23,543 nucleotides of DNA. Origin: a virus. This document shows, piece after piece, positions 12,567 through 20,835 of this stretch. Under the pieces are notes generated by a model. The model was not told the DNA's origin, searched no databases, and saw only the letters and a program-made list of their open reading frames with translations. The translations under genes and the position numbers were made by a program. The stretch covers positions 1-23,543 of the IMG/VR virus record IMGVR_UViG_3300042453_005840; one strand, 5' to 3'. The first letter of the stretch is position 1, and the number at the start of each line of letters is the position of its first letter.

Positions 12567-13367
12567 ATGAAAATTATTATTGGTATAAACAACTTTAAAA
12601 AAGAAGAAAATCTTAATCACAGAGAAAAAATGTGTATTGATTCTCTTTTTAAATTAAAACAGCTTTATCCTGATTTACAATTAATAAATTTAACGTTTAA
12701 AGACGAAAAATTTGCTGCACTAACAGGTTTTAATAACCTGCATTGTTTACAACAAATACCAAATGGTATTACTAATAAAAAAATACCTTTCGTAAACGAA
12801 ATTTTTGATAATTTAGCTAATATTAATTCAGATTATTTTATTTTCATTAATAATGATAATCTAATATCTAACAGATATATAAAAACAATTTTACAAAATA
12901 CAGAGTATGATTGTTTTCCGGCATCTAAGCTTCATTTTATGAAATTAGATTCGATAGATGATTTAAACAGTGAGCCTCAATCTTTAAGTGTACATGGTTT
13001 TGATGGTTTTGCTATTAAAAATGAATGGTGGAAACAAAACCGACAAAACTTCCAACCTATGCTTTTAAGCAGGGCATACTGGGATACATATTTTTACTGT
13101 AAATGTCAGCTTTATGGAAAATGTTTAACACTTAATAAACCACCCGCTGTTTTATTTCATCTTGATCATAAAAGTTCCTCTATGGAACAAGACGCCGGTA
13201 ATACATATAACGAACAAATTTTTGCGCAGGATAAAGATAATTTACCTCAAAAATGGTTTTCTTATGTACAGAACGTTTTATTAAAGCGTTCGACTCAAAA
13301 CAATATATTATGGTACGTACCATTTGCAAACGAGACTGAATTGGAAAAACAATATTTTTCAAAATGA
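12567..13367 (+). CDS. glycosyltransferase-like protein (GT-A type)
   Basis: A 266-residue protein with a GT-A layout: a beta-strand opening MKIIIGINNF, an N-terminal helix, and YFIFINNDNLIS with a NND element near residues 95-98 in the place of the DxD motif. A VHGFDGFAIKNEWW block follows near the middle, and HLDHKSSS later could hold metal-binding histidines. The exact CAZy family is not clear; it is GT2-like. The ATG at 12567 is preferred to a TTG at 12552 because it follows the remnant's stop directly and begins at the conserved strand. Its end overlaps the next gene by 4 bases (ATGA). Soluble, with no membrane helix. Confidence 0.6.
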   Translation: MKIIIGINNFKKEENLNHREKMCIDSLFKLKQLYPDLQLINLTFKDEKFAALTGFNNLHCLQQIPNGITNKKIPFVNEIFDNLANINSDYFIFINNDNLISNRYIKTILQNTEYDCFPASKLHFMKLDSIDDLNSEPQSLSVHGFDGFAIKNEWWKQNRQNFQPMLLSRAYWDTYFYCKCQLYGKCLTLNKPPAVLFHLDHKSSSMEQDAGNTYNEQIFAQDKDNLPQKWFSYVQNVLLKRSTQNNILWYVPFANETELEKQYFSK

Positions 13368-14113
13368 AAACAATACTAATCAGTTTTGCATCTGAAGATA
13401 AAAAATACGGTCATCGTTTTTTTAGATCTCAAAATATATTAGTTGAATCAGCCAAAAAATATTTTAATGGTTATATTTCATACAACCCTAGTAACATAGA
13501 AGAAGATTTTTACCAGCGTAATAAAAATATTTTTTCCCAAGATAGAGGCTACGGGTATTGGTTATGGAAGCCTTATATTATAAATAGAGCATTAAAGTTA
13601 CTAAATGACGGTGATACATTGTTTTATGTAGATAGTGGTAATTCTGTAATTAGTGATATTCAACCTTTAGTTGACATTGTTAAAAACGACCAAAAAGGTA
13701 TTTTATTATTTGAAAATAGAGATGGTTCGCCACCAGGAACTATTTGGAAAAATATAGAATGGACAAAGTACGACTGTTTTAATAAAATGAATTGTTTAGA
13801 AGAAAAATTTGTAAACGGAAACCAAGTGAACGGTTCATATATACTTTTAATAAAAAACAATTACACTAATAACTTTTTTAATGAATATTTAAATTACTGT
13901 CAAGACGAAGATATTTTAACAGATAAACCTTCACAATTAGGTCCTGAGTTTCCAGCATATAAGGCACACAGACACGATCAATCTGTACTATCATTGATGT
14001 CAATAAAATATGATATTACAATAGCGAGAGATCCTTCAGAATGGGGCAACAAATACATTTCGAAAAAATTTAACTACCCTCAAATATTTCTACATCATCG
14101 CGGTTTTATCTAA
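13364..14113 (+). CDS. glycosyltransferase-like protein with GYGYWLWKP motif
   Basis: A 249-residue protein. Key blocks are GYGYWLWKP (residues 62-70), LFYVDSG (86-92, a possible D-x-S/G metal site), and HRHDQSVLSL (202-211). This combination, an N-terminal strand, a GxGYWxWKP segment, a YxDxG motif and a late HDQS, is one I associate with an uncharacterised glycosyltransferase-like family found in capsule and phage clusters. The HDQS motif resembles the DQ-containing end of GT8/GT32-type folds. It starts with an ATGA overlap on the previous gene, and the next gene begins immediately after its stop codon. There are no hydrophobic segments. Its sugar and acceptor are unknown. Confidence 0.6.
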   Translation: MKTILISFASEDKKYGHRFFRSQNILVESAKKYFNGYISYNPSNIEEDFYQRNKNIFSQDRGYGYWLWKPYIINRALKLLNDGDTLFYVDSGNSVISDIQPLVDIVKNDQKGILLFENRDGSPPGTIWKNIEWTKYDCFNKMNCLEEKFVNGNQVNGSYILLIKNNYTNNFFNEYLNYCQDEDILTDKPSQLGPEFPAYKAHRHDQSVLSLMSIKYDITIARDPSEWGNKYISKKFNYPQIFLHHRGFI

Positions 14114-14905
14114 ATGAATAATATTGTTTTAGCTTTATCTTTAAATTATACTACAGATTTTTTAAAACCATTTTTAAAAAGTTTTGAAAAGTATTCTTCA
14201 GGGCAATTACATTTAATAACAGATATACCTGACAATTTTAAGGAATATAAAAATGTATTACCTATCGATATTAGAACTTTGCTTATTGAGCATAATATAC
14301 CCGCTAATTTAACTGCTTTTAATTACAAACCAATTTTGTTTTACCTCTATCTTAAAAAATTTCAAGATATTCAGCATGTATTAATCTCAGATACCGATGT
14401 TATTTTTCAAAATGATCCTTTTAAAGCAGGTAAAAAACTTATTAATACTGAAAATGACTTCGTTATCTGTGAAGAAAAAAAAGCATTTACAGATTGTACA
14501 GTTAATACTACTTGGCTTCGTGTTAGCTATCCTGATTTATTAAATGAACTAACACCTCTTAAAATATTAAACAGCGGTATAGTTTATGGCCATAAAATTG
14601 CATTACAAGATTATTTTAAAAAAATGGCATATGAAATGCAAAATATTTTACCTAAGTGCAATTACCCTATTTTAGATCAAATAATATTAAACGTTTTGTA
14701 TTACAAACACAAAAATATTGCACCAAAACTTCTAACACACGGTAATGATTTCATTGTACATCTTTCACAGGTTAATGATTCTGAACTAACCGAAAGCAAC
14801 ATACAAAATAATTTATTTACTTTTAACAACAATATCCCTACTATTGTACATCAATATAACAAAAAACCTATATTGAATAATTTTTATACTAAACTATACT
14901 TGTAG
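14114..14905 (+). CDS. glycosyltransferase-like protein with DTD motif
   Basis: A 263-residue GT-A-type protein. VLISDTDVIFQNDPF (residues 89-103) contains the DxD motif (D93, D95) in the typical context of GT8-like and related enzymes, where a strand ends in D-x-D and is followed by a loop with NDP. LNSGIVYG further on matches the usual NSG segment. The C-terminal half has a late HQY block that may close the active site. It begins with no spacer after the previous stop and ends one base before the next start. It lacks a recognisable ribosome binding site, as do most genes here. Donor and acceptor cannot be told. Confidence 0.65.
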   Translation: MNNIVLALSLNYTTDFLKPFLKSFEKYSSGQLHLITDIPDNFKEYKNVLPIDIRTLLIEHNIPANLTAFNYKPILFYLYLKKFQDIQHVLISDTDVIFQNDPFKAGKKLINTENDFVICEEKKAFTDCTVNTTWLRVSYPDLLNELTPLKILNSGIVYGHKIALQDYFKKMAYEMQNILPKCNYPILDQIILNVLYYKHKNIAPKLLTHGNDFIVHLSQVNDSELTESNIQNNLFTFNNNIPTIVHQYNKKPILNNFYTKLYL

Positions 14906-14906
14906 A

Positions 14907-15851
14907 ATGGACTCTAATTTAGTATACGTGTTTTTAACAAGCAATTTTTGTGCACCTAAAAACACAACACCTAGTCAATGGAGCTATAATAGTATACCTG
15001 ATTACTATTTAAAAACAATACAGCATAATTCTAAAAAATTTAAAAAAAGCTATTTTTTAACAGAGAATAGTCAAATAAAAACTATAAAAAAACAATTAAC
15101 AGATATTTCTAACCTTATTGATATCGTACCCGTTGAAGATTTAATTTGCAATACCGATGAGTTTAAAGAAACTATTAGTGTACTAGACACATTATGGCCT
15201 CGATATCGTTACGATACATTTTGGTTTGTTACATTTATTCGAAGTATTTTATTAGGAATTTTTATTAATGAACAAAAATTAAAAAATACTATACACGTTG
15301 AAGCTGATAATTTAATTTTTGCAGAAAGTTTAAAATCTCTATTTGAACTTCTAGAATCGGGAGAGTTTGCTTATTCTAATGAAGCGCCGTATGCATCTGC
15401 TTTAGCACTTATGGCTTTTAAAGATGAAATATCCGGACAAAATTTTGTTAAACATCATATCACACTTTTAAAAAAAGGAGATCAAACTTTAAATCCGTAT
15501 GTAGGCCATTTTTATGGCCATGTAACTGATATGGCTTTTATAGATCTAATATATCGCGCTAAAAAGAATTACAGAATGTTACCATGCTTGCCCTATGGTC
15601 CTTTTTCAGAAAATTTTGACAAATTACAATGTGTGTTTGATCCTATATCGTATGGTCAGTTTTTAGGTGGCACTAATCAAGGCGCTTCAGCTGGTTATAC
15701 CGAATATAGACATTATGTCGGAAAAGAAATAATAGAAAATAAAATAAAAGTTTTTTTTGACAAAAAACCATTTATACAATATAATAATAAATTAATACCT
15801 ATCTTTAATTTACACCTACACAACAAAAAAGCTATACAACAATTTTTATAA
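14907..15851 (+). CDS. probable glycosyltransferase with VEADN motif
   Basis: At 314 residues this is the longest gene of the island. An N-terminal strand (LVYVFLTSNF) and a central TIHVEADNLIFAE (residues 128-140), with D134 in a relaxed ExD arrangement, suggest a GT-A fold. The region LALMAFKD (about 168-176) and the aromatic-rich LPCLPYGPF segment (about 225-233) are unusual for GT2 enzymes. The C-terminus carries a QGASAGYTEYRHY block. It may belong to an uncharacterised glycosyltransferase-like family, and the class is inferred mainly from neighbours and from the N-terminal pattern. It follows the previous stop by one base, and the next gene follows it by one base. Confidence 0.5.
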   Translation: MDSNLVYVFLTSNFCAPKNTTPSQWSYNSIPDYYLKTIQHNSKKFKKSYFLTENSQIKTIKKQLTDISNLIDIVPVEDLICNTDEFKETISVLDTLWPRYRYDTFWFVTFIRSILLGIFINEQKLKNTIHVEADNLIFAESLKSLFELLESGEFAYSNEAPYASALALMAFKDEISGQNFVKHHITLLKKGDQTLNPYVGHFYGHVTDMAFIDLIYRAKKNYRMLPCLPYGPFSENFDKLQCVFDPISYGQFLGGTNQGASAGYTEYRHYVGKEIIENKIKVFFDKKPFIQYNNKLIPIFNLHLHNKKAIQQFL

Positions 15852-15852
15852 T

Positions 15853-16650
15853 ATGTTAATTGTCGATAATATAATAACACCTGAAAAAATTATATCTCTT
15901 GCACAAAATTGTTTAAGTGAAAGACGCAATTGTGGAATACATCTTGAACCTTCTCGAAACATTTTCTTTGTTAAGACTGACTATATTAATGATTTTTATA
16001 ACCGTTATTTGCCACACATTGATTACGATTTTATACTATTAACTCACGATTCTGATATTCCAGTTACTGAAACTCATCTACCTATTTTAAACCACCCTCG
16101 TTTGATAAAATGGTTTGGGATGAACTGTCATATTTTGCATGATAAATTACAACCAATACCTATAGGTATTGCTAATGAGTGCTGGCCACACGGTGATAAA
16201 CAATCTTTACTTGATATAGCTAATGATACAAATATCACTAAAACAGGTCTTGTGTATTCCAATTTCAGTGAGGGTACAAATTTAAATCAAAGACAAAACG
16301 TAAATACAATTCTAAATGATTTAAAAGGCCTTTATATAGAAACAAGCAAAAAAACCTATAGAGACTATTTACACACAGCAAAACAATATAAATTTATAAT
16401 ATCTCCTCCGGGCAATAGTGTTGATTGTCATCGAATTTGGGAATCAATATATATTGGTACAATACCAATTGTACTTAAAAGTATACCAATGGTCTTTTTT
16501 AAAGATTGCCCAATACTTTTTATTAATAATTGGAACGACCTGTTTCAAATAAATTTAGAAGAAAAATACAATATCTTAGTTCAAAAGTCAAAAGAAAAAG
16601 CTAATTTTGATTTTTATAGGGAAATTATTTTAAAGACTGCCTTATTATGA
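15853..16650 (+). CDS. exostosin/RXYLT1-like glycosyltransferase (GT-B type)
   Basis: A 265-residue protein that differs from its GT-A neighbours. The C-terminal half contains the block SPPGNSVDCHRIWESIYIG (residues 184-202), then TIPIV (203-207). This is the pattern of the exostosin (GT47) and RXYLT1-type C-terminal nucleotide-binding domain, in which the glycine-rich loop, the DCHR and the WE pair contact the donor. The N-terminal half has an LLTHDSDIP segment (62-70) and PIGIANECWPHGD (103-115). RXYLT1 is a human xylosyltransferase; the phage protein lacks any membrane anchor. It ends with an ATGA overlap on the next gene. The family call is good; the sugar is unknown. Confidence 0.72.
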   Translation: MLIVDNIITPEKIISLAQNCLSERRNCGIHLEPSRNIFFVKTDYINDFYNRYLPHIDYDFILLTHDSDIPVTETHLPILNHPRLIKWFGMNCHILHDKLQPIPIGIANECWPHGDKQSLLDIANDTNITKTGLVYSNFSEGTNLNQRQNVNTILNDLKGLYIETSKKTYRDYLHTAKQYKFIISPPGNSVDCHRIWESIYIGTIPIVLKSIPMVFFKDCPILFINNWNDLFQINLEEKYNILVQKSKEKANFDFYREIILKTALL

Positions 16651-17468
16651 AAAAAATATTTTTATCTTTGCCTTATTATACAGATTGGAGACAAGATGCT
16701 TTTCAAACATTTATGGTACCTCGCAATAAAAAATTTTGTGAATTACACGGGTACAAATATATAGAAATATCTCATAAAATAGCACCACCTGTTCAAATTT
16801 TTAATAGAAACATACCCTTTAGTAACAATATAATGTTTTTTCGCTGGAAGATATTAAAAGATGCAATTGAAGCCGGTAAACTCAATGAAGGGGATATTAT
16901 TAATATGTATGATTGTGACGTTTTTATTGTACAACCACAATTAAAATTTGAAACAAGTAAAAGCTTTACATATGTAATAGATTCTGGTAATACACACTGC
17001 ATGGGTATTTTTTCTTTAAAAGTAAATCAATTTACAAAAAAGCTAATAGATTGTATGCTGTCTCAAACATTTTTTGATAAACTATATAACTACCCTTTGT
17101 ACCATGAATATCACAAAACAAGTGTTCCTTTTTATGAGTGTGATCAGCATGCCTTTTACCATTTTGCAGGTATTAAACCTCATAGCTGGACGTCTTTTTT
17201 AGATTTGCCAAATTACGGCTTTCATAGCTATATAACACCAGGAACATGTTTTACATTAGACGAACTTAAAGATAATATAGAAATATTAGGCCCGGAATGG
17301 AACACCACTCATTTAGTAGAAGAAACAGGAGATAATGGTAGCCCGAACTGGTTCGATATAGTTAGAACAACAAAGGATAAAGTTATTAATAGGCATTTTG
17401 CAGGCGGACAGCCCTGGCTTTGCAAAGAATGGAAAGATTATTCTAAAAAGTATGAAAGTACAATTTAA
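16647..17468 (+). CDS. glycosyltransferase-like protein with DCD motif
   Basis: A 273-residue GT-A-like protein. NMYDCDVFIVQP (residues 87-98) places a DxD (D89, D91) after a hydrophobic strand. An upstream FFRWKILKDAI helix (64-74) precedes it, as the conserved RxxxxxxL(I) helix does in GMA12/MNN10-like galactosyl/mannosyl transferases. The C-terminal RHFAGGQPW resembles the HxxGxxxPW end of that class, where the His helps bind the metal. It begins with an ATGA overlap on the exostosin-like gene, and the next gene starts inside its last 17 bases. No transmembrane region is present, unlike the Golgi relatives. Galactosyl or mannosyl transfer is possible but inferred. Confidence 0.65.
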   Translation: MKKIFLSLPYYTDWRQDAFQTFMVPRNKKFCELHGYKYIEISHKIAPPVQIFNRNIPFSNNIMFFRWKILKDAIEAGKLNEGDIINMYDCDVFIVQPQLKFETSKSFTYVIDSGNTHCMGIFSLKVNQFTKKLIDCMLSQTFFDKLYNYPLYHEYHKTSVPFYECDQHAFYHFAGIKPHSWTSFLDLPNYGFHSYITPGTCFTLDELKDNIEILGPEWNTTHLVEETGDNGSPNWFDIVRTTKDKVINRHFAGGQPWLCKEWKDYSKKYESTI

Positions 17469-18048
17469 TATACTCGCCTCTCAACACCTTATACATAGAA
17501 TTGACACAATACTTTCTACATGGGGTAAAGATTTAACAGATATTATTTTTTATTCAGATTATGAAGATAAAAATAAAAATGTCATCAAAACAACGATCAG
17601 TTTAAATACTGGTCAATATGATAGCTGTCCAGAAAAACTATATAACCGATTAAGACAAATTAAAGAAAATAATATCTACGACTGGTATGTGTTTGTTGAT
17701 GACGATACCTTTGCTCACACAAGTAATATTAACAATTTTTTAAATACAGCTAAAAAAGATGAAAGTTATGGTAGCCCCGCTAATTGGGGTTACCCACAAG
17801 GCGGTGCTGGATTTATTTTAAGTAATGAAACAATCGACAAAATTGTTTTAAAAGATTTGTTATATTATGAACCCACCCGTTTTAGTGATGAGTTTATCGG
17901 TTTTATATTTAAAGATAATAATTTAAACTGGACCTGGATAGACGGTATGTATCATAACCCAGCCTTAACATCAGATATCAGTAAAAGAGCATTAACCCTA
18001 CACCCACTTAAAGACAAACAACAAATGTTGCTACTATATGAAAATTGA
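17452..18048 (+). CDS. GT31/Fringe-like glycosyltransferase
   Basis: A compact 198-residue enzyme. The features are those of the Fringe/beta-1,3-glycosyltransferase class: DWYVFVDDDTFAH (residues 77-89) with a DDD (83-85) that binds Mn and the donor phosphate, and GGAGFILS (117-124), the conserved GGAGxxLS loop. TFAH and the SDEF segment also fit. I chose ATG 17452 because an ATG at 17398 would add 18 residues that lie fully in another gene's coding frame and match nothing in the class. The last 11 bases overlap the next gene. Eukaryotic relatives carry membrane anchors; this one does not. Typical donors are GlcNAc or Gal, not determined here. Confidence 0.72.
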   Translation: MKVQFNILASQHLIHRIDTILSTWGKDLTDIIFYSDYEDKNKNVIKTTISLNTGQYDSCPEKLYNRLRQIKENNIYDWYVFVDDDTFAHTSNINNFLNTAKKDESYGSPANWGYPQGGAGFILSNETIDKIVLKDLLYYEPTRFSDEFIGFIFKDNNLNWTWIDGMYHNPALTSDISKRALTLHPLKDKQQMLLLYEN

Positions 18049-18745
18049 TCACATATATATTATTCATTACCATCAACAAGTAAACCGTAAACAGTATTTA
18101 GATTCTGTTTTACCCTTATTTAATATTCCTTTCGAATATAGAAGTTTGTATGATAGAAAATCACCAGAAATTTTTGAAGAAAAATATTTTGATCAAACAA
18201 ACGAAAATAGGCAAAAAAGAAATAATATTACTGAAAAATATTACCGAGTGTTTGAAGAGCATACTGGTTGCCCGCTTCACTGGGGTGAACGAGCTTTAGC
18301 TTATAGAGCTGCTACTCTTGAACATTATAAAACCTACGAACATATTCTTGATAACACCCAGTACAATAACGTTCTAATACTTGAAGATGATGTTCGCTTT
18401 AAAGATAATTTTTTAGAAAAGCTCGATTCCCATTTACGTGTTATACCTGATACTTGTGATATATGCTATATTGGTTCGGGCTGTAATTTGCAATTACCAT
18501 ACCACACTACAAATTTAGTTGATAAGCACCCGTTGTATCATAGTCGCTGCAGTGACTCTTATATTGTAACAAGATCGGCGTTAGAACGTATTGTTAAAAT
18601 TGCGCTGCCATTTTTTGCTGCTATAGACTGGGAATTAAACTATATACAAGCTGCATTAAAATTAAACGTCTATTGGTCAACAGACCCTATAACATATCAA
18701 GGGTCACAACATGGTTACTATAAAAGTAGCTTTGATATTAATTAG
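18038..18745 (+). CDS. family 25 (LPS-type) glycosyltransferase
   Basis: A 235-residue GT25-like protein. The family's opening (MKIDHIYIIHYHQQVNRKQY, residues 1-20) is followed by a CPLHWGERALAYRAATLEHY stretch (78-97), equivalent to the conserved G-E-x-A/GC-xxSH region. LILEDDVRFKDNF (113-125) supplies the EDD acidic motif. DSYIVTRSA and IDWELNY near the C-terminus, then SQHGYYKSS, are likewise family-like. Bacterial GT25 enzymes add galactose or related sugars to lipooligosaccharide, and related collagen galactosyltransferases modify hydroxylysine, so both glycan and protein acceptors are possible. It overlaps its upstream neighbour by 11 bases; the downstream ATG lies 4 bases after its stop. 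Confidence 0.78.
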   Translation: MKIDHIYIIHYHQQVNRKQYLDSVLPLFNIPFEYRSLYDRKSPEIFEEKYFDQTNENRQKRNNITEKYYRVFEEHTGCPLHWGERALAYRAATLEHYKTYEHILDNTQYNNVLILEDDVRFKDNFLEKLDSHLRVIPDTCDICYIGSGCNLQLPYHTTNLVDKHPLYHSRCSDSYIVTRSALERIVKIALPFFAAIDWELNYIQAALKLNVYWSTDPITYQGSQHGYYKSSFDIN

Positions 18746-18749
18746 AATT

Positions 18750-19460
18750 ATGAAAAATCTAATATATTTTATTTCAAATAAAAAATACAAAGACGTTTTA
18801 CAATATAATATCGAAAATATAAATCGTTTACATAATGATATAGATATATGTTGTATCGCAGATAAAGATTTAAACTTCGATTCAAACGAAACAAAACCAA
18901 ACTTTGTTTATTATATTGATAATTTTGATTATAGGTACACTGCAAAATATATAATTTTTGAGTGGGAGAAAAGTAATCAGTATGACAACTTTTTATATTT
19001 AGATACAGATAGTGTTGTTACAAAAAATATTTTAGAAATCTTTAGCATTATAGAAAACAATAAAAATATTATACACGGAACAAAAGAAGGAGAATATCTC
19101 AACACAACAGGTTCTTATCACAAATTCACAGATAAAGTTTACGAACACAATCCACCGTTTTATAATGCCGGAATTTTTGGTTTTAACAAAATGCTGTTAT
19201 CAACTTTTCCTGATTTTATTACCTATATAAACACTAACAAAAATAGTGCATTTATTGATCAGGCGCTTTTTAATGAGTATTTCGCTGGTGAAAAAAATTT
19301 ACTTCAAAACACTTTAGAACCTTTTGTGCACCTCTTTACTCAAAATAAAACAACTCGAGATCTTTTTAAAAATGCTCATATTATACATTTTTTGGGTGGC
19401 ATGTATGACGGTAAAAGTGTTAATTGTATAAAAGAAATTTTTGCGGCTCATGAAAACTAG
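18750..19460 (+). CDS. GT8-like glycosyltransferase
   Basis: A 236-residue GT-A protein with a DxD in FLYLDTDSVV (residues 81-90, D85 and D87), a central FYNAGIFGFNK (137-147), a DQALFNEYF block and a C-terminal HIIHFLGG with a late metal-binding His. This set, DxD then NAGI/VFxF, DQxxxN and HFxGG, is the GT8 (glycogenin/LgtC) signature. GT8 enzymes mostly transfer glucose or galactose with retention of configuration. I use ATG 18750, 4 bases after the previous stop, instead of an earlier ATG at 18711 that would add 13 residues inside the neighbour's frame. The last 11 bases overlap the methyltransferase. Confidence 0.77.
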   Translation: MKNLIYFISNKKYKDVLQYNIENINRLHNDIDICCIADKDLNFDSNETKPNFVYYIDNFDYRYTAKYIIFEWEKSNQYDNFLYLDTDSVVTKNILEIFSIIENNKNIIHGTKEGEYLNTTGSYHKFTDKVYEHNPPFYNAGIFGFNKMLLSTFPDFITYINTNKNSAFIDQALFNEYFAGEKNLLQNTLEPFVHLFTQNKTTRDLFKNAHIIHFLGGMYDGKSVNCIKEIFAAHEN

Positions 19461-19977
19461 AGAAGAACTTATTAAACTTTACCCGAAAAATAGTGTTGGA
19501 GCCGAAATTGGCGTTTTTGAGGGCGGTTTTAGTAATCTCATAATAGAAACAGCAATACCATCAACATTTTTTATGGTTGATTTATTTACTGGTTATGCTG
19601 TTTCAGGCGATAAAAACGGTAATAATCCAGAAGAAGTTAATTTAGATGTTGTTTATCAAAAATTAACAGAAAAATACACAACAAATAATAATATAAAATT
19701 ATACAAAGGCTGTAGTTTAGATTTTTTTAAAAGTATACCAGATAATTTTTTAGATTTTATTTACATTGATGGTGAGCACAGTTATCAAGGTGTCAAACTC
19801 GATATTAATGAAGCACAGAAAAAAGTTAAACCGGGAGGTATAATAAGCGGTCACGACTACACACCCCGTTTTCAAGGTGTAATTGACGCAGTAGATGAGT
19901 TTTGTTTAAATTATAAACTTGAAAAACAGTTAACAGAAGATGGCTGCCCTAGTTTTTTTATTATTAATAAAAAATGA
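19450..19977 (+). CDS. class I SAM-dependent methyltransferase
   Basis: A 175-residue enzyme that looks complete. Motif I is AEIGVFEGGFSN (residues 18-29), the SAM-contacting acidic residue follows in FMVDLFTG (41-48), and IDGEHSYQGVKLDI (106-119) and KPGGIISGHDY (127-137) are the later motifs seen in Methyltransf_24-type proteins. The latter's HD pair often holds a metal in O-methyltransferases. In a glycan locus the simplest role is O-methylation of a sugar, which can cap or protect a chain. The first 11 bases overlap the GT8-like gene, and the stop overlaps the next gene by 4 bases. A related truncated copy is at 12395-12565. Confidence 0.75.
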   Translation: MKTREELIKLYPKNSVGAEIGVFEGGFSNLIIETAIPSTFFMVDLFTGYAVSGDKNGNNPEEVNLDVVYQKLTEKYTTNNNIKLYKGCSLDFFKSIPDNFLDFIYIDGEHSYQGVKLDINEAQKKVKPGGIISGHDYTPRFQGVIDAVDEFCLNYKLEKQLTEDGCPSFFIINKK

Positions 19978-20834
19978 ATTTTCAAAAACAAAACTTTGTA
20001 GACGGTAGTTTTTACCTTTATAATCATTTTCAAAAAAATGATCCTTTTGCTGCCGGTAAGATTGGAAATTGCGAATTAATGTGTATATACAACTATTTTT
20101 ATTTTGAACATAAAAATCAACCCGTTCAATGGCTTCCAAATGTTGTAGAAGAAATATACAACAATGCAGGTGTTTTTCCGCAAACTGAAAAATCCCGACT
20201 CGATTTTATAAATGAAATTATATGTTGTTTACCGTATATAGATTGTTTGGCTTGGTGGTCAATGTTTAATTTAGATTTTGAAGCACGTTTTATTAAAAAG
20301 TATTCTCCTAACTGTGAATTAATCGACTTACAAAGCTTAGAACCTTTTTATTCAGGGTCCCCTTGGACCGAACATTTAAAAGATAAAAAAGTTTTAGTTA
20401 TTTCACCATTTATTGAAACAATTAAACAACAATACAAAAATAAAAATAAAATTTGGAAAGATGCTCGACTTTTACCAGACTTTGAACTCTTAACTATAAA
20501 ACATCAACATTCTCCAGGAATAGACAAACCGAGCAAATATGAAACATGGATAGACATGGTTAAAGATTTAAAAGACCAAATGAGTAATTTAGAATACGAT
20601 ATTGTATTAACAGGCACAGGCGCATCTTCCCTGCCGTTAATTTCTCATGCCCGAAAATCAAATAAAAAAGGAATTCATCTAGGAGGCCCTTTGCAGTTAC
20701 TCTTTGGTATTAAAGGCGGTAGATGGGATAGTGGAAACATCGGAAAAGTGCATTATAATGATAGCTGGACAAGACCGTCCATAAAAGAAACACCTGAAAA
20801 ATTTAAAAATATTGAAGGAGGCTGTTATTGGTAA
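19974..20834 (+). CDS. GT-D-fold-like putative glycosyltransferase
   Basis: A 286-residue protein. The N-terminal KIGNCELMCIYNYF (residues 29-42) resembles the conserved G(D/N)xEL segment at the start of GT-D fold enzymes (DUF1792 type), where the acid binds the metal and donor. Two later blocks are GTGASSLPL (213-221) and HLGGPLQLLFGIKGGRW (235-251). I have seen the GGxxQLLFGIKGxRW pattern in uncharacterised polysaccharide-cluster proteins. The paired tryptophans (LAWWSM, 92-97) are unusual. It starts with an ATGA overlap on the methyltransferase, and the next gene follows by one base. Glycosyltransferase activity is an inference from the partial motif and the neighbours; it has no GT-A DxD. 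Confidence 0.5.
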   Translation: MNFQKQNFVDGSFYLYNHFQKNDPFAAGKIGNCELMCIYNYFYFEHKNQPVQWLPNVVEEIYNNAGVFPQTEKSRLDFINEIICCLPYIDCLAWWSMFNLDFEARFIKKYSPNCELIDLQSLEPFYSGSPWTEHLKDKKVLVISPFIETIKQQYKNKNKIWKDARLLPDFELLTIKHQHSPGIDKPSKYETWIDMVKDLKDQMSNLEYDIVLTGTGASSLPLISHARKSNKKGIHLGGPLQLLFGIKGGRWDSGNIGKVHYNDSWTRPSIKETPEKFKNIEGGCYW

Positions 20835-20835
20835 T

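Noticed and set aside
12558-12567. Plus-strand TTAAATAGTA just before the ATG at 12567, a near-match to the late motif
   Set aside because: It differs from the consensus, overlaps the start codon, and is a single case in very AT-rich DNA. Noted as a possible island-internal start but not strong enough to call.
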